Assembly (NCBI RefSeq): GCF_017811155.1
Contig: NZ_JACVCV010000008.1
Location: 214,615-278,614 of the forward strand
DNA length: 64,000 nt
Direction of reading: 5' to 3'
From: Lunatimonas salinarum
Lineage (GTDB): Bacteria > Bacteroidota > Bacteroidia > Cytophagales > Cyclobacteriaceae
The translations under genes were made by a program, and so were the position numbers. The number at the start of each line of letters is the position of its first letter. Within the stretch, counting starts at the first letter, position 1. Of this stretch, positions 55,085 through 63,273 are shown in pieces. The notes beneath the pieces were generated by a model. That model made no database searches, was not told the origin of the DNA, and saw only the letters and a program-made list of their open reading frames with translations.

Positions 55085-55930
55085 ATGAAAGCGATGCCAT
55101 CCTTCATTCATCTTTCCCTGATCTTTCTAAGCATTGCGTGCCATTCGCCCGATGGACGCCTAATGGATCTGGGCCATGTAGACAACGAATTCGAAGAAAT
55201 CATCGAAGTCCGCGATACCGAGCAGCCTCCCCCACCCCTCGAGGGGGAAACGGTAGAAGAGACGCCAAGCAAAAAGATTATCCGCCGGGGAGGGATCGAT
55301 TTCCGCTCCGGGAACCTGGAGGACGACTACCGGAAGTTAAAAAATCTCCTGCCGACCTTTCAGGCTTTTGCCGAAAACGAAAACCAGTCCGCCTCTGCCT
55401 ACCAAAAGGCGTATACCTTGACAATTCGGGTACCCTCCGAGCAGTTTGATACGCTGATGACGGCGATTTCTGCACTTGCCGTTCGGGTAGATAACCGGTA
55501 TAGCAACCGGGAGGATGTGACGGGCAATTATTATGACCTGCAAACACGCATCAAAAACAAGAAGGCACTGGAAGAGCGGTACCTTCAATTGCTTAAGCAG
55601 GCGGCCAATGTAAAAGATATGTTGGATATCGAACGGGCCCTAAATGAAACGAGGACAGCGATAGACCAAATGGAAGGGCGGTTTGCCATGCTTGGCAATC
55701 AGGTCGCACTGAGTACACTGCAGGTATACTTCTACGAAAACCTCTCGCCCGGCTTGACGCCGGCACTTGACGAGGGCGTAGGTAAGAGCATCCTGCTTGC
55801 ATTGAAAAAGGGCTGGCAGGGTTTTGTCCTGTTTCTTCTATGGCTGGTCCGTATTTGGCCCTTTTTGATACTAGGCGGGGTTGGGCTGTTTTTTTGGCGC
55901 CGCCATAGGCGGAATAGGAAAGGAGGATGA
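55085..55930 (+). CDS. DUF4349 lipoprotein
   Basis: A 281-residue lipoprotein (lipobox LSIAC, C19) with the DUF4349 pattern: RIPS-type beta block (YTLTIRVPSEQFDTLMTAI) near 110, a coiled coil with SNREDVTGNYYDLQTRIKNKKALEERYLQLLKQA near 145, and a C-terminal TM helix (FVLFLLWLVRIWPFLILGGVGLFFW) with basic end. Function of the family is unknown; envelope location is clear. The ATG at 55085 is preferred over an ATG nine codons earlier because it gives a compact signal peptide. Confidence 0.87.
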   Translation: MKAMPSFIHLSLIFLSIACHSPDGRLMDLGHVDNEFEEIIEVRDTEQPPPPLEGETVEETPSKKIIRRGGIDFRSGNLEDDYRKLKNLLPTFQAFAENENQSASAYQKAYTLTIRVPSEQFDTLMTAISALAVRVDNRYSNREDVTGNYYDLQTRIKNKKALEERYLQLLKQAANVKDMLDIERALNETRTAIDQMEGRFAMLGNQVALSTLQVYFYENLSPGLTPALDEGVGKSILLALKKGWQGFVLFLLWLVRIWPFLILGGVGLFFWRRHRRNRKGG

Positions 55931-56064
55931 AACTAGCACCTACTAGCCATACCGCAATCTCCCCATTCTTGGCTTGCGGTTGGTAAGCAAGTTTAGGTCT
56001 GAAGACCGCAAATTACAGATGAATGCGTGAAGGGTGGTCACCACCTGCAATAAACGCCTCGCTA

Positions 56065-56694
56065 ATGAAAGGAAATTTAAATCCATTGGTAGATCGGTAT
56101 TTGATCGATGGGTGCATGCGCTGCAAATACGGGGGTACTCCCCAGTGCAAGGTGCGCAACTGGACCCAGGAACTTCAGGAACTCCGGCAGATCGTGTTGC
56201 AAACCGGCCTAACCGAGGAAATCAAGTGGGGTGTGCCGGTATATACCCTCAACGGAAAAAACATCGTTAATGTCAGTGCCCTCAAGGAATCTGCCAATAT
56301 AGGGTTTTTTAAGGGGGCCATCTTGAAGGATCCCCACAAGCTATTGGAGCAGCAGGGCTCCATCCAATCGGCCCGGCTGATCCGATTTACCGACGTGCAG
56401 CGAATCCGGGAGCTGTCAGACGTCCTGAAGTCCTATGTAATGGAAGCCATTGCGGTGGAGGAAAGCGGCCAACAGGTAGAGACGGTCAGGAATCCCGAAC
56501 CCGTTCCCGAGGAGTTGGAAACGGCCTTTGAGGAGGATGCTGCTTTCAAGAAGGCGTTTTACGCGCTGACACCCGGAAGACAACGGGGGTATATCATTCA
56601 TTTTTCCCAGCCCAAGCAATCGGCGACGAGATTGGGGCGTATTGAGAAATACCGGCAGCGGATTTTAGATGGCCTGGGACTACACGACAGGTAA
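56065..56694 (+). CDS. DUF1801/YdeI-like protein
   Basis: A 209-residue cytoplasmic protein. The first 120 residues match the DUF1801 fold (LTEEIKWGVPVYTLNGKNIVNVSALKESANIGFFKGAIL segment), and the C-terminal part has the YdeI-type FYALTPGRQRGYIIHFSQPKQSATRLGRIEKYRQRIL stretch. Function unknown. An upstream ATG at 56023 would add a short stretch unlike the family; the ATG at 56065 is preferred. Just before it lies a GGTGGT-C-ACCACC dyad (56033-56045 region). Confidence 0.82.
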   Translation: MKGNLNPLVDRYLIDGCMRCKYGGTPQCKVRNWTQELQELRQIVLQTGLTEEIKWGVPVYTLNGKNIVNVSALKESANIGFFKGAILKDPHKLLEQQGSIQSARLIRFTDVQRIRELSDVLKSYVMEAIAVEESGQQVETVRNPEPVPEELETAFEEDAAFKKAFYALTPGRQRGYIIHFSQPKQSATRLGRIEKYRQRILDGLGLHDR

Positions 56695-57220
56695 GGGGGT
56701 ACTAAATTTGGATTCGATGTACTGCTGCACCTGTATGACCAGTTCGTCGGAGTGGTTTCGCCGTCCTTTGAAAATGATAAACGGGGACTTTGTCTGCCGG
56801 CCCAAATCCACCTGAAAGATCTTAGAACAACGGATCCACTCCCTTTTGAAGGAGGAATTGATTGGCTTCCAGCAACCCCTGCCGTGCGTTGTCAAGGCCC
56901 GCAGGATTGACCTGCTTAGGAGTAGAATGGATACGGGTTTCATGTGTCTATAATTGTTTTTTCAGCGGTCAGATGGAATCTCGCACGAATTACAGTCGTC
57001 CCTCTGTGTGTCGCTTGCGTCATGCTCGATTTCATACACCAATAATAGGTAGTTTATTTGTCGTATTCAACCCTTTATATTGTCGCTTTTGCCACATGTA
57101 ACTTTTTTCTTATTGGCTAACTTTGTAGTATATTTGGATTAAGGGTTCTATTGGAAAGTCATTTGCGGTTAGTTGTAAGAAATACCAAAGGTTTTTTTGG
57201 ATCACTAAAATTGGAAATAA
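56695..57220. other. Gene-poor 526-base interval
   Basis: An 87-codon minus-strand frame (56680-56943) is open, but a second minus frame over its 5' half reads like protein (RQGLLEANQFLLQKG) before a TAA, while the first frame's 3' half reads like protein (FIIFKGRRNHSDELVIQVQQYI). This suggests a frameshifted gene remnant. The rest, 56944-57220, is AT-rich with the promoter of the SRPBCC gene and nothing else I can support. Confidence 0.35.
57118..57136 (+). promoter_or_regulatory. Two overlapping -7 boxes before the SRPBCC gene
   Basis: TAACTTTG (57118-57125) and TATATTTG (57129-57136) both match TAnnTTTG exactly; either would give an 80-95 base leader to the ATG at 57221. No good -33 TTTG is found. 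Confidence 0.4.
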
Positions 57221-57688
57221 ATGGAAAGGTTAACGTTCTCAATCATTATCAATGCCCCTAGGGAAAAAGTTTGGGATACCATGTTGGGTGATGAAACCTA
57301 CCGAAAATGGACGGAGGTATTTATGCCGGGGTCTTATTTTGTTGGAGATTGGAGCCAAGGGAGCAAAATCCTGTTTTTGGCCCCTGATGGTAAAGGGAAT
57401 ATTTCCGGCATGGTAAGTAAGATAAAAGCAAACAAACTACATGAGTTCATCTCGATTGAGCATATGGGTTTTGTCGAAAACGGAAAAGAAGATACTACCA
57501 GTGAGGCAGTCCAATCATGGGCGGGAAATCTTGAAAATTACACATTGGCAGAGAAAGATGGTTCCACAGAAGTACTGGTGGAATTGGATACCGCAGACGA
57601 ACACAAAGAGATGTTTGAAAGTACCTGGAAGGATGCGCTCAAAATACTCAAGACCCTATCTGAAGGATCTAACGGAAAATTTAGCTAG
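57221..57688 (+). CDS. SRPBCC (AHSA1-like) domain protein
   Basis: A 155-residue START/Bet v1-fold protein: N-terminal strand and helix FSIIINAPREKVWDTMLGDETYRKWT, central beta-sheet, long C-terminal helix (FESTWKDALKILKTLSE). The family binds hydrophobic ligands or acts as small stress proteins; function here unknown. It appears complete and has its own promoter. Confidence 0.85.
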   Translation: MERLTFSIIINAPREKVWDTMLGDETYRKWTEVFMPGSYFVGDWSQGSKILFLAPDGKGNISGMVSKIKANKLHEFISIEHMGFVENGKEDTTSEAVQSWAGNLENYTLAEKDGSTEVLVELDTADEHKEMFESTWKDALKILKTLSEGSNGKFS

Positions 57689-57786
57689 ACTCCACCAGGA
57701 GAGGAGCTCCAATAGCATTTCAATTTCAACATGGATATACATTGCGCTGCTGAAAATATAATTTCAATGAAAAGTGCTTGGTTCTG

Positions 57787-58119
57787 ATGCAAATGGAAGT
57801 GAAACAAACACTGCATGAATTGAGGCAAAAGGCGTATTTAACTGACCGTATAGCGGTATTTGAAGGAAAACCACAGCAATACGGAACCCAATTTGATTGG
57901 GATGACGATGGTCTTTTAAGCCCAAGTCCCTTTGATGATTTGGAAAAGGTGAATGAAAGACGATGGTATATCGGTCTAAATTCGTTGGAAGAGCAGACAG
58001 CAGTAATTCGAAATCAGGCCAGCATTGATAATCAAACTCCACCAGCCGACTTAAAAGCAAGAAGAAGGGAGATCGATTTCTGGAAGGAGAAGGTGGGATG
58101 GATTAAAGAATCAAGTTGA
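57787..58119 (+). pseudogene. N-terminally truncated DUF6624-like gene
   Basis: About 110 codons keep the second half of a DUF6624-like protein (AYLTDRIAVFEGKPQQYGTQF, VNERRWYIGLNSLEEQ), but the first half of the family (a helical repeat region before this point) is missing: an in-frame stop lies at 57751-57753 and the preceding bases encode no match. The family assignment is from memory of its motifs. Whether the remnant is translated from the ATG at 57787 is unknown. Confidence 0.5.
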
Positions 58120-58138
58120 GCTGGATTCTGAAAGAGAA

Positions 58139-58477
58139 TTGCAATCAGAAATTATCGACAAGGATTTGCCCTTAGCCGAAAGCAAAATCTGGCACCGGCA
58201 TCCGGTTTGGTTTTTGGACGGAAATCCTACTGTAGGGTACAGCATCCAAAAACTTGGTGTGAGACTGATGTTTTGGAGTGGGGCAGATTTTGGGGAACAG
58301 GGGCTGAACGTGGTTGGTAAGAAATTCAAGGATGCCTCCATTTTCTATCAACGGGTATCTGAAATCGATCAAGAGGATTTGGTTCGATGGTTGGAGAAGT
58401 CCAAAGCCATCCAATGGGATTATAAGAATATTGTCAAGAGGAAAGGGGAGTTGGTGAGGTTGAGGTGTAAGGGATAA
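58139..58477 (+). CDS. Small DUF1801-like protein, uncertain start
   Basis: A 112-residue frame with a well-formed core (LPLAESKIWHRHPVWFLDGNPTVGYS, RLMFWSGADF, DIQWDYKNIVKRKG-like end) seen in small conserved proteins of the DUF1801 type. There is no ATG before the core; a TTG at 58139 is the best start, and the frame is open further upstream into the end of the previous gene. It may be intact with a TTG start or have lost its start. Confidence 0.55.
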   Translation: MQSEIIDKDLPLAESKIWHRHPVWFLDGNPTVGYSIQKLGVRLMFWSGADFGEQGLNVVGKKFKDASIFYQRVSEIDQEDLVRWLEKSKAIQWDYKNIVKRKGELVRLRCKG

Positions 58478-58564
58478 GTCACAAGGAGTAAGAAGAGAGG
58501 CTACAATTGATGCAGCTTTCAAGACCGGTATTGTTTAATGAGGTGCATATAAAAGCTGAGAAGT

Positions 58565-58945
58565 ATGGGAATTCAACGATTTGAGGACATAATTGGTTGG
58601 CAGAGGGCGCAAGATTTGGCTGTGGATAGTTATGGTATTTTCCAGCATTCGAAGGATTTTGGGTTTCGGGATCAGATTTGTCGCGCTGCGGTTTCTGTAT
58701 CCAATAACATTGCGGAAGGTTTTGATCGAAGTTCAGATTCGGATTTTTGCCGATTCTTGTACATAGCAATTGCTTCGTGTAGTGAAGTGAAGTCCATGGT
58801 TTATCTTGCCCAAAGGTTAGGATAAATCACGGATGACCAAACCCAGGCTTTGGTGAAAAAATCGGAAGAGGTAGCGAAAATACGTAGAGGGTTAATTAAA
58901 TCCCTCAGTTTAAAAAGCAAGACGATGAGGGAGGAAATGCCATAA
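58565..58945 (+). pseudogene. Four-helix-bundle (23S IVS-type) protein gene with internal stop
   Basis: The frame from ATG 58565 encodes a four-helix-bundle protein of the 23S rRNA intervening-sequence type (FEDIIGWQRAQDLAVDSYGIF, ICRAAVSVSNNIAEGFDR, FLYIAIASCSEVKSMVYLAQRLG). A TAA at 58823-58825 stops it at residue 86, but the same frame continues with a convincing fourth helix (DDQTQALVKKSEEVAKIRRGLIKSL) to a TAA at 58943-58945. Family members are about 115-125 residues, and a Tyr codon is usual at the stop position. This is therefore a single nonsense change. Confidence 0.75.
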
Positions 58946-59043
58946 TAGCTAAAAAGTCCTATTAACCATACCCGACTTGCACAATTCACTTACACCTTAG
59001 ACCTTATGACTGTGGCCACATGATCAACTAAACCCAACCCACA

Positions 59044-59448
59044 ATGATACAATCCATTTATGTAAACCTTCCTGTAGATGACCTACAACGGTCCAGAGAC
59101 TTTTGGACTAAGCTTGGATTTTCGTTCAATGAAGCATTTTGTGACGAAAAGGCCCTTTGCCTGATGCTGAACGAAGGTAGCATCTGTGCCATGCTCCTCC
59201 AAAGAGAGTTCTTCGCCACCTTCACCAACAGAGCCGTGGCAGATCACAGTACCACGCAGGTTTTGTTGGCCATAGCAGTGGAAAGTCGCCAACAGGTGGA
59301 TGATATGGTCCGAACGGCCCTGGAAAACGGCGCCACCCGCTATAGGGAAGCGCAGGATCATGGCTGGATGTATTATGACAGCATTGCGGATCCTGATGGG
59401 CACCAATGGGAAATCATGTTCAGTGATCCTAACCAACTACCAACCTGA
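59044..59448 (+). CDS. VOC-family (glyoxalase-like) protein 1
   Basis: A 134-residue VOC protein of the lactoylglutathione-lyase/extradiol dioxygenase fold: SIYVNLPVDDLQRSRDFWTKLGFSF at the start and DSIADPDGHQWEIMFSDP at the end, with a conserved metal-ligand-like Glu near the C-terminus. Catalytic role unknown; relatives include fosfomycin or bleomycin resistance and glyoxalase proteins. Its stop is immediately followed, in another frame, by a truncated SRPBCC remnant. Confidence 0.85.
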   Translation: MIQSIYVNLPVDDLQRSRDFWTKLGFSFNEAFCDEKALCLMLNEGSICAMLLQREFFATFTNRAVADHSTTQVLLAIAVESRQQVDDMVRTALENGATRYREAQDHGWMYYDSIADPDGHQWEIMFSDPNQLPT

Positions 59449-59682
59449 TATGAAAGCTTTGGGTTTGATTTTGAAGCGGTTTTTGATGAAATCCGCGAGC
59501 CGGAATGGGTAGTGTATACCATGGGTGATGGTCGTAGGGCGGAAATTGAATTCAGGGAAGATGGCGAAAAGACTTTCGTGAAAGTCAGTTTTGACCCCGA
59601 GAAAACCATTTCCAGGGAATTACAGCAAAATGGCTGGCAGGCTATCTTGAACAATTTCAAAAAGTATGTGGAAACCCATTAA
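59449..59682 (+). pseudogene. N-truncated AHSA1/SRPBCC remnant
   Basis: From the base after the VOC stop, one frame reads 77 codons of an AHSA1-type C-terminal half (ESFGFDFEAVFDEIREPEWVVYTMGDGRRAEIEF, then ELQQNGWQAILNNFKKYVETH) to a TAA at 59680-59682. No start or first half (about 60 residues) exists. It was most likely lost by a deletion that fused the two genes. Confidence 0.7.
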
Positions 59683-59884
59683 CCCCGGTTTTGATGGAAA
59701 AACAAAGAACATTTCGTATTTGTGAAAAAGAGTTAGGCTTTAAGGAAGTAAGCCCAAAGAAATAGTCTCCATTCATATAGCGTTTGGGTATAAAATGCTT
59801 TAGCCATTTGGCTACGCATAGTATCCATTAGTATCGATAACTATCCATTACTATCCACCCTATCCAATTTCTAATTAGTTCAAA

Positions 59885-60286
59885 ATGACAAAATCTCCTT
59901 ATAAACCTGCTGGCTACAATTCTGCTTCCCCCTACTTCATCCTAGAGGACGCAGACAGATCTGTGGCATTGATGCAACAGATCTTTGATGCCAAAATGCT
60001 CCGGGAGTATCGGAGGCCGGATGGGAATATTATGCATGCCGAACTGCAGATTGACGACTCGGTCATCATGTTGAGCAATGCTTCAGAAAGGTTTCCTCCG
60101 GTTCCTATTGTGATGCATGTGTATGTGCCTGATGTGGATAAAATCTGGGAAAAGGTTTTAGCAGCAGGCTGCGAAGCAGTAGAACCACCCAAAGAAAGGG
60201 GAGACGATTCCGACAGAAGGGCCACCTTTAAGGATTATGCGGGAAATATGTGGTCCATCGGGACGCAGTTGGAAAGCAATACCTAG
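59885..60286 (+). CDS. VOC-family protein 2 (PhnB/glyoxalase-like)
   Basis: A 133-residue VOC protein: ASPYFILEDADRSVALMQQIFDAKMLREY-type N-terminus, MHAELQIDDSVIMLSNA near 55 and VPDVDKIWEKVLAAGCEAVEPPKERGDDSDRRATFKDYAGNMWSIGTQ at the end. Such proteins bind metals and small electrophiles; function unknown. It starts 202 bases after the SRPBCC remnant, after a short AT-rich stretch with repeated CTATCCATTA-like units (about 59818-59870). Confidence 0.85.
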   Translation: MTKSPYKPAGYNSASPYFILEDADRSVALMQQIFDAKMLREYRRPDGNIMHAELQIDDSVIMLSNASERFPPVPIVMHVYVPDVDKIWEKVLAAGCEAVEPPKERGDDSDRRATFKDYAGNMWSIGTQLESNT

Positions 60287-60365
60287 CAGTAATGTTAATT
60301 TCATACTATCCATGAATATCTTGTCCACTAAGGCGGATCGAATATCAATTAATATCAATTTAACC

Positions 60366-60779
60366 ATGAAAAACCCAGCACAACCCTACCTGCATTTCCA
60401 GGACAATTGCAAGGAAGCCATGCAGTTTTACCAAGAATTATTTGGCGGAGACCTTGAAATCATGCCCATCGGAGCATCTCCAGCCAAGGAACATTTTCCG
60501 GAAGACCTCCACAACCTAATTCTCCACGCCACACTAAGCAACGGTAACTTCAAATTTATGGCCTCCGATATGTGTGGCCAAGGTGATTTGGAGCAAGGCA
60601 ATTCGGTTCATTTAAGCCTGGATTGCGATTCCAAAGAAGAAATAGATCATCTATACGAAAAGCTTTCCGAAGGGGGAACGGTGGTACAAAAACTCGAGCC
60701 CCAATTCTGGGGAGCGCTGTTCGCCATGGTTATTGATAAGTTTGGCGTGCGTTGGATGCTGTCTTTGGAGAATCCTTGA
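60366..60779 (+). CDS. VOC-family protein 3 (PhnB-like)
   Basis: A 137-residue VOC protein of the PhnB type (QPYLHFQDNCKEAMQFYQELFGGDLEIMPIG start; QLEPQFWGALFAMVIDKFGVRWMLS end). The ATG at 60366 is chosen; an earlier in-frame start at 60237 would overlap the previous gene. Third VOC gene in 1.7 kb. Confidence 0.85.
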   Translation: MKNPAQPYLHFQDNCKEAMQFYQELFGGDLEIMPIGASPAKEHFPEDLHNLILHATLSNGNFKFMASDMCGQGDLEQGNSVHLSLDCDSKEEIDHLYEKLSEGGTVVQKLEPQFWGALFAMVIDKFGVRWMLSLENP

Positions 60780-60871
60780 TAATGTGTAGCTAAACCTTCC
60801 AGGTTTTGGAGGATAGAGAGCATTTTCCTCCATGTTAGCAAGTAGTTTCTTCCGAAATGGAAGCGCTAGGA

Positions 60872-62719
60872 CTATTCAAACGCCGGCAGCAAATGCTCCC
60901 AGATCAGGTTGAGCTCCGCCTGCATGTTTTGGATATGGGCCGTAGTGACGATCACGGCGTTCTTTTCGGGCAGTATCAACACAAACTGTCCGTTGGCACC
61001 GTCGGCCCGATAGGAGTTGTGCCGGCTGCGCCAAAGCTGGTAGCCGTATCCCTGTAGCCAGTCGGAATCCTTGGCGTTGACTTTCAGGTTCTCTTTTTTC
61101 TGACCTGCAGGGAGGGAGGGTACTTGGGCCGAACTGGCCTCCTCGATCCATGCGGAGGGCAGCAGTTGCTTCCCTTTCCATTCCCCTTTTTGTAGGTAAA
61201 AGAGGCCCAGCTTGGCCATGTCCTCGGTTTTTACCTGTAGTCCCCATCCACCCACATCCAATCCCTGTGGGTTTTGGTCCCAGGTGGCGCCTACGATGCC
61301 CAAGGGCCGCAATAGTCTGGGCTGTAAATAATCCAACAAACGCTCTCCGGTGACCTGATGTAATATGGCGGAAAGCATAAAAGTGGCCAGGCTATTGTAG
61401 ACGTATTGGGTGCCGGGCCGGTGCACGACCGGAAAAGCCAGAAAGGCCTGTACCCAATCGGCGTCCTGATTTTCCCGTATCGTCCGGGTAGGATCCACGT
61501 CATTCCCGGCGGTCATGGTCAGCAAGTGCCGTATCTCCATGGCTGCTAGGTGGGGACTGATCTCCGCCGGCAACTTATCCGGAAAGAAGGAGATGACCTT
61601 ATCGTTTACGCTCAAAAGGCCCTCCTGCACGGCAAAGCCAATCGCCGTGGCAGTGAAGGTCTTGCTGACCGAAAAGAGGGCATGGGGCTTGTTTGCCGCA
61701 TGTTCCCCAAACCACCGTTCAAAGACCACCTTGCCATTTCGGAGGATCATCAGGCTGTGCAGGTCCTGTTCGGCGGTTTGTACCGCTTGCAGGTAATCTG
61801 AGATGGCTTCCGCACGTATTTTTTCCGCCTCCGGGTCAGATCGGGGCAAGGCTTTGATGGCCGTGATGAAGTTGATCAGTTCAACTCCCTTGTTTGCCAC
61901 TGCTTCTTTTACCTTTTCGCTGGTCCAGGTATCGGTGACCCCCTGTCGATCCACGGCCACGTCCTCGTAGCCGATGTGGCCGACTCCCCGCATCTCCAGG
62001 TTGTCATAGGAGGGGTGGTCCACAAATTGATAGGATCTGCCCGATTCCAGTTTTTCCAGCATACGGATAAAGGACGCTTCCTTTTCTGAAGAGCTGCCTT
62101 TGGGCCCTTCATAGCTGACTCCGGAGATCCCCAATCCGAGCATCACCTCCCTACTCATCACGGGCAGGTCGTATTCTTCGGATAGCCGGGAGACCATTTT
62201 TGCCACTTCGGGATAAAAGCCCGTGGAGCCCATGTGTCCCGAAAGGTGGCTGACTTGGGGCACCTGCTTTAGGGTCAGCTCGATCTGTGCCCGAAACTCC
62301 CGTTCGATTTCTTCCAGTTTCCAGGCCCTCTCCGTGATGGCCAGTCCGGGGTAATTTTGGTGGGGCCAGATCATGGGCAGAAAGTAGCCATCTGCATCCG
62401 TGAGGCTGGGGCATTGGGTCAGCGGCCGCCATTTGATGCCATCCCACTCGCTGGTCAGCACCAGGTGTAGGCCCACGTCCACGCCGGTATGCTTGCGGAG
62501 CAGCTGCACCGCCTCCGGAAACCAGGGCGTGACCACCATCAGTTCGATGGAAGTTTCGATCCCTTTTTCAAAGGTTTCTATGCTGGCCAGGTTTGTCGAT
62601 CGGGAGGACCCCATGTCATCCCCTCTGACGATCAATCGGGGGCCGGGCTGCTGTGCCTGGGAGAGCGCGGCGAAGAGGGTGAAGAAAAGGAGGGAGAGGC
62701 GTTTTAGAAAATGGGGCAT
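60872..62719 (-). CDS. YdjC/ChbG-type deacetylase fused to a serine beta-lactamase-like domain
   Basis: A 615-residue exported fusion. Signal peptide (LKRLSLLFFTLFAALSQAQ). Residues 28-290: ChbG/YdjC carbohydrate deacetylase with LIVRGDDMG, GLHLVLTSEW and SHLSGHMGS metal-site motifs. Residues about 300-610: class C/penicillin-binding-fold serine hydrolase with S350-V-S-K353, YNS near Y441 and a final GANG where the KTG box would be. ATG 62719 is used since upstream in-frame codons encode no signal. The two activities on one chain suggest removal of acetyl groups plus ester or amide cleavage on the same periplasmic glycan. Confidence 0.88.
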   Translation of the reverse strand: MPHFLKRLSLLFFTLFAALSQAQQPGPRLIVRGDDMGSSRSTNLASIETFEKGIETSIELMVVTPWFPEAVQLLRKHTGVDVGLHLVLTSEWDGIKWRPLTQCPSLTDADGYFLPMIWPHQNYPGLAITERAWKLEEIEREFRAQIELTLKQVPQVSHLSGHMGSTGFYPEVAKMVSRLSEEYDLPVMSREVMLGLGISGVSYEGPKGSSSEKEASFIRMLEKLESGRSYQFVDHPSYDNLEMRGVGHIGYEDVAVDRQGVTDTWTSEKVKEAVANKGVELINFITAIKALPRSDPEAEKIRAEAISDYLQAVQTAEQDLHSLMILRNGKVVFERWFGEHAANKPHALFSVSKTFTATAIGFAVQEGLLSVNDKVISFFPDKLPAEISPHLAAMEIRHLLTMTAGNDVDPTRTIRENQDADWVQAFLAFPVVHRPGTQYVYNSLATFMLSAILHQVTGERLLDYLQPRLLRPLGIVGATWDQNPQGLDVGGWGLQVKTEDMAKLGLFYLQKGEWKGKQLLPSAWIEEASSAQVPSLPAGQKKENLKVNAKDSDWLQGYGYQLWRSRHNSYRADGANGQFVLILPEKNAVIVTTAHIQNMQAELNLIWEHLLPAFE

Positions 62720-62882
62720 GGAGGCTACGGTTGGATTGCTTAAAAATAGCAAATTTTCGGATAGGTTGGGAAAATGCCGCAAAAAGCACCTAGGCACGCT
62801 ACGAAGAAAATTCGTCTATATTGGTTTAATCTATTTAAAATAGTATTTAATCGTGGCATAAGGTAAAATAGGTGCTTAAAAT

Positions 62883-62904
62883 TACCCCGATCAGGGTATT
62901 TTTT
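62883..62904 (+). terminator. Terminator-like hairpin
   Basis: TACCC and GGGTA pair around CGATCA and are followed by seven T. No plus-strand gene ends here, so it may end an unannotated transcript. The sequence is nearly identical to the core of the palindrome at 36630-36657. Confidence 0.5.
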
Positions 62905-63252
62905 TATTTGGGGTGAAGCCTTATCTTTAGCAGTGGCGCATGGCTTGTCCTTGTTGAAGGAAGAAACCGATTTAGCAGGTTCTTTTTCCTTCTGGAGAGG
63001 GCTGCGGTCCCAGCACACAAGGCGCTATGGGGTAGCGCATACGCAATTGTTGGCAGCAACCCTAGAAAGACAGAAGACACAGCAAGACAATGACTGAAAA
63101 TGGACTGGACATACAAACCAAATCGACCAAGCGAACAGACTTTCAAACTGACCGTGTTTTGATATGTAGAAAAGTGACATTAGAAAAAGAAAAAGCCAAC
63201 CATTCGCATTTTTTAAAATTTATTTTAGCCAGCCGCACACCATAACAAATTT

Positions 63253-63260
63253 TAACTTTG
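63253..63260 (+). promoter_or_regulatory. -7 box for the reverse transcriptase gene
   Basis: TAACTTTG matches TAnnTTTG exactly and ends 13 bases before the ATG at 63274. No -33 TTTG is seen at the usual spacing. Confidence 0.5.
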
Positions 63261-63273
63261 AGATCTTGAAATA

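Larger units (their letters stand above)
62720..63273. other. Gene-free AT-rich leader before the reverse transcriptase
   Basis: 554 bases with no supportable coding frame; two minus-strand frames of 80 and 92 codons look like chance. It holds a terminator-like hairpin at 62883, a 6-bp hairpin GCGCTA-TGGGG-TAGCGC at 63022-63038, and an exact -7 box at 63253. GC content falls relative to the left. A non-coding RNA partner of the reverse transcriptase could lie here, but none is proven. Confidence 0.45.

Noticed and set aside
63022..63060. Integron attC-like site around the GCGCTA hairpin and TTGTTGGCAGCAAC
   Set aside because: The core does not fit the RYYYAAC/GTTRRRY pair with the right spacing, and no integrase is visible.
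62740..63146. Two minus-strand frames of 92 and 80 codons before the reverse transcriptase
   Set aside because: Basic, low-complexity-like translations without domain patterns, overlapping each other and the hairpins; treated as chance.
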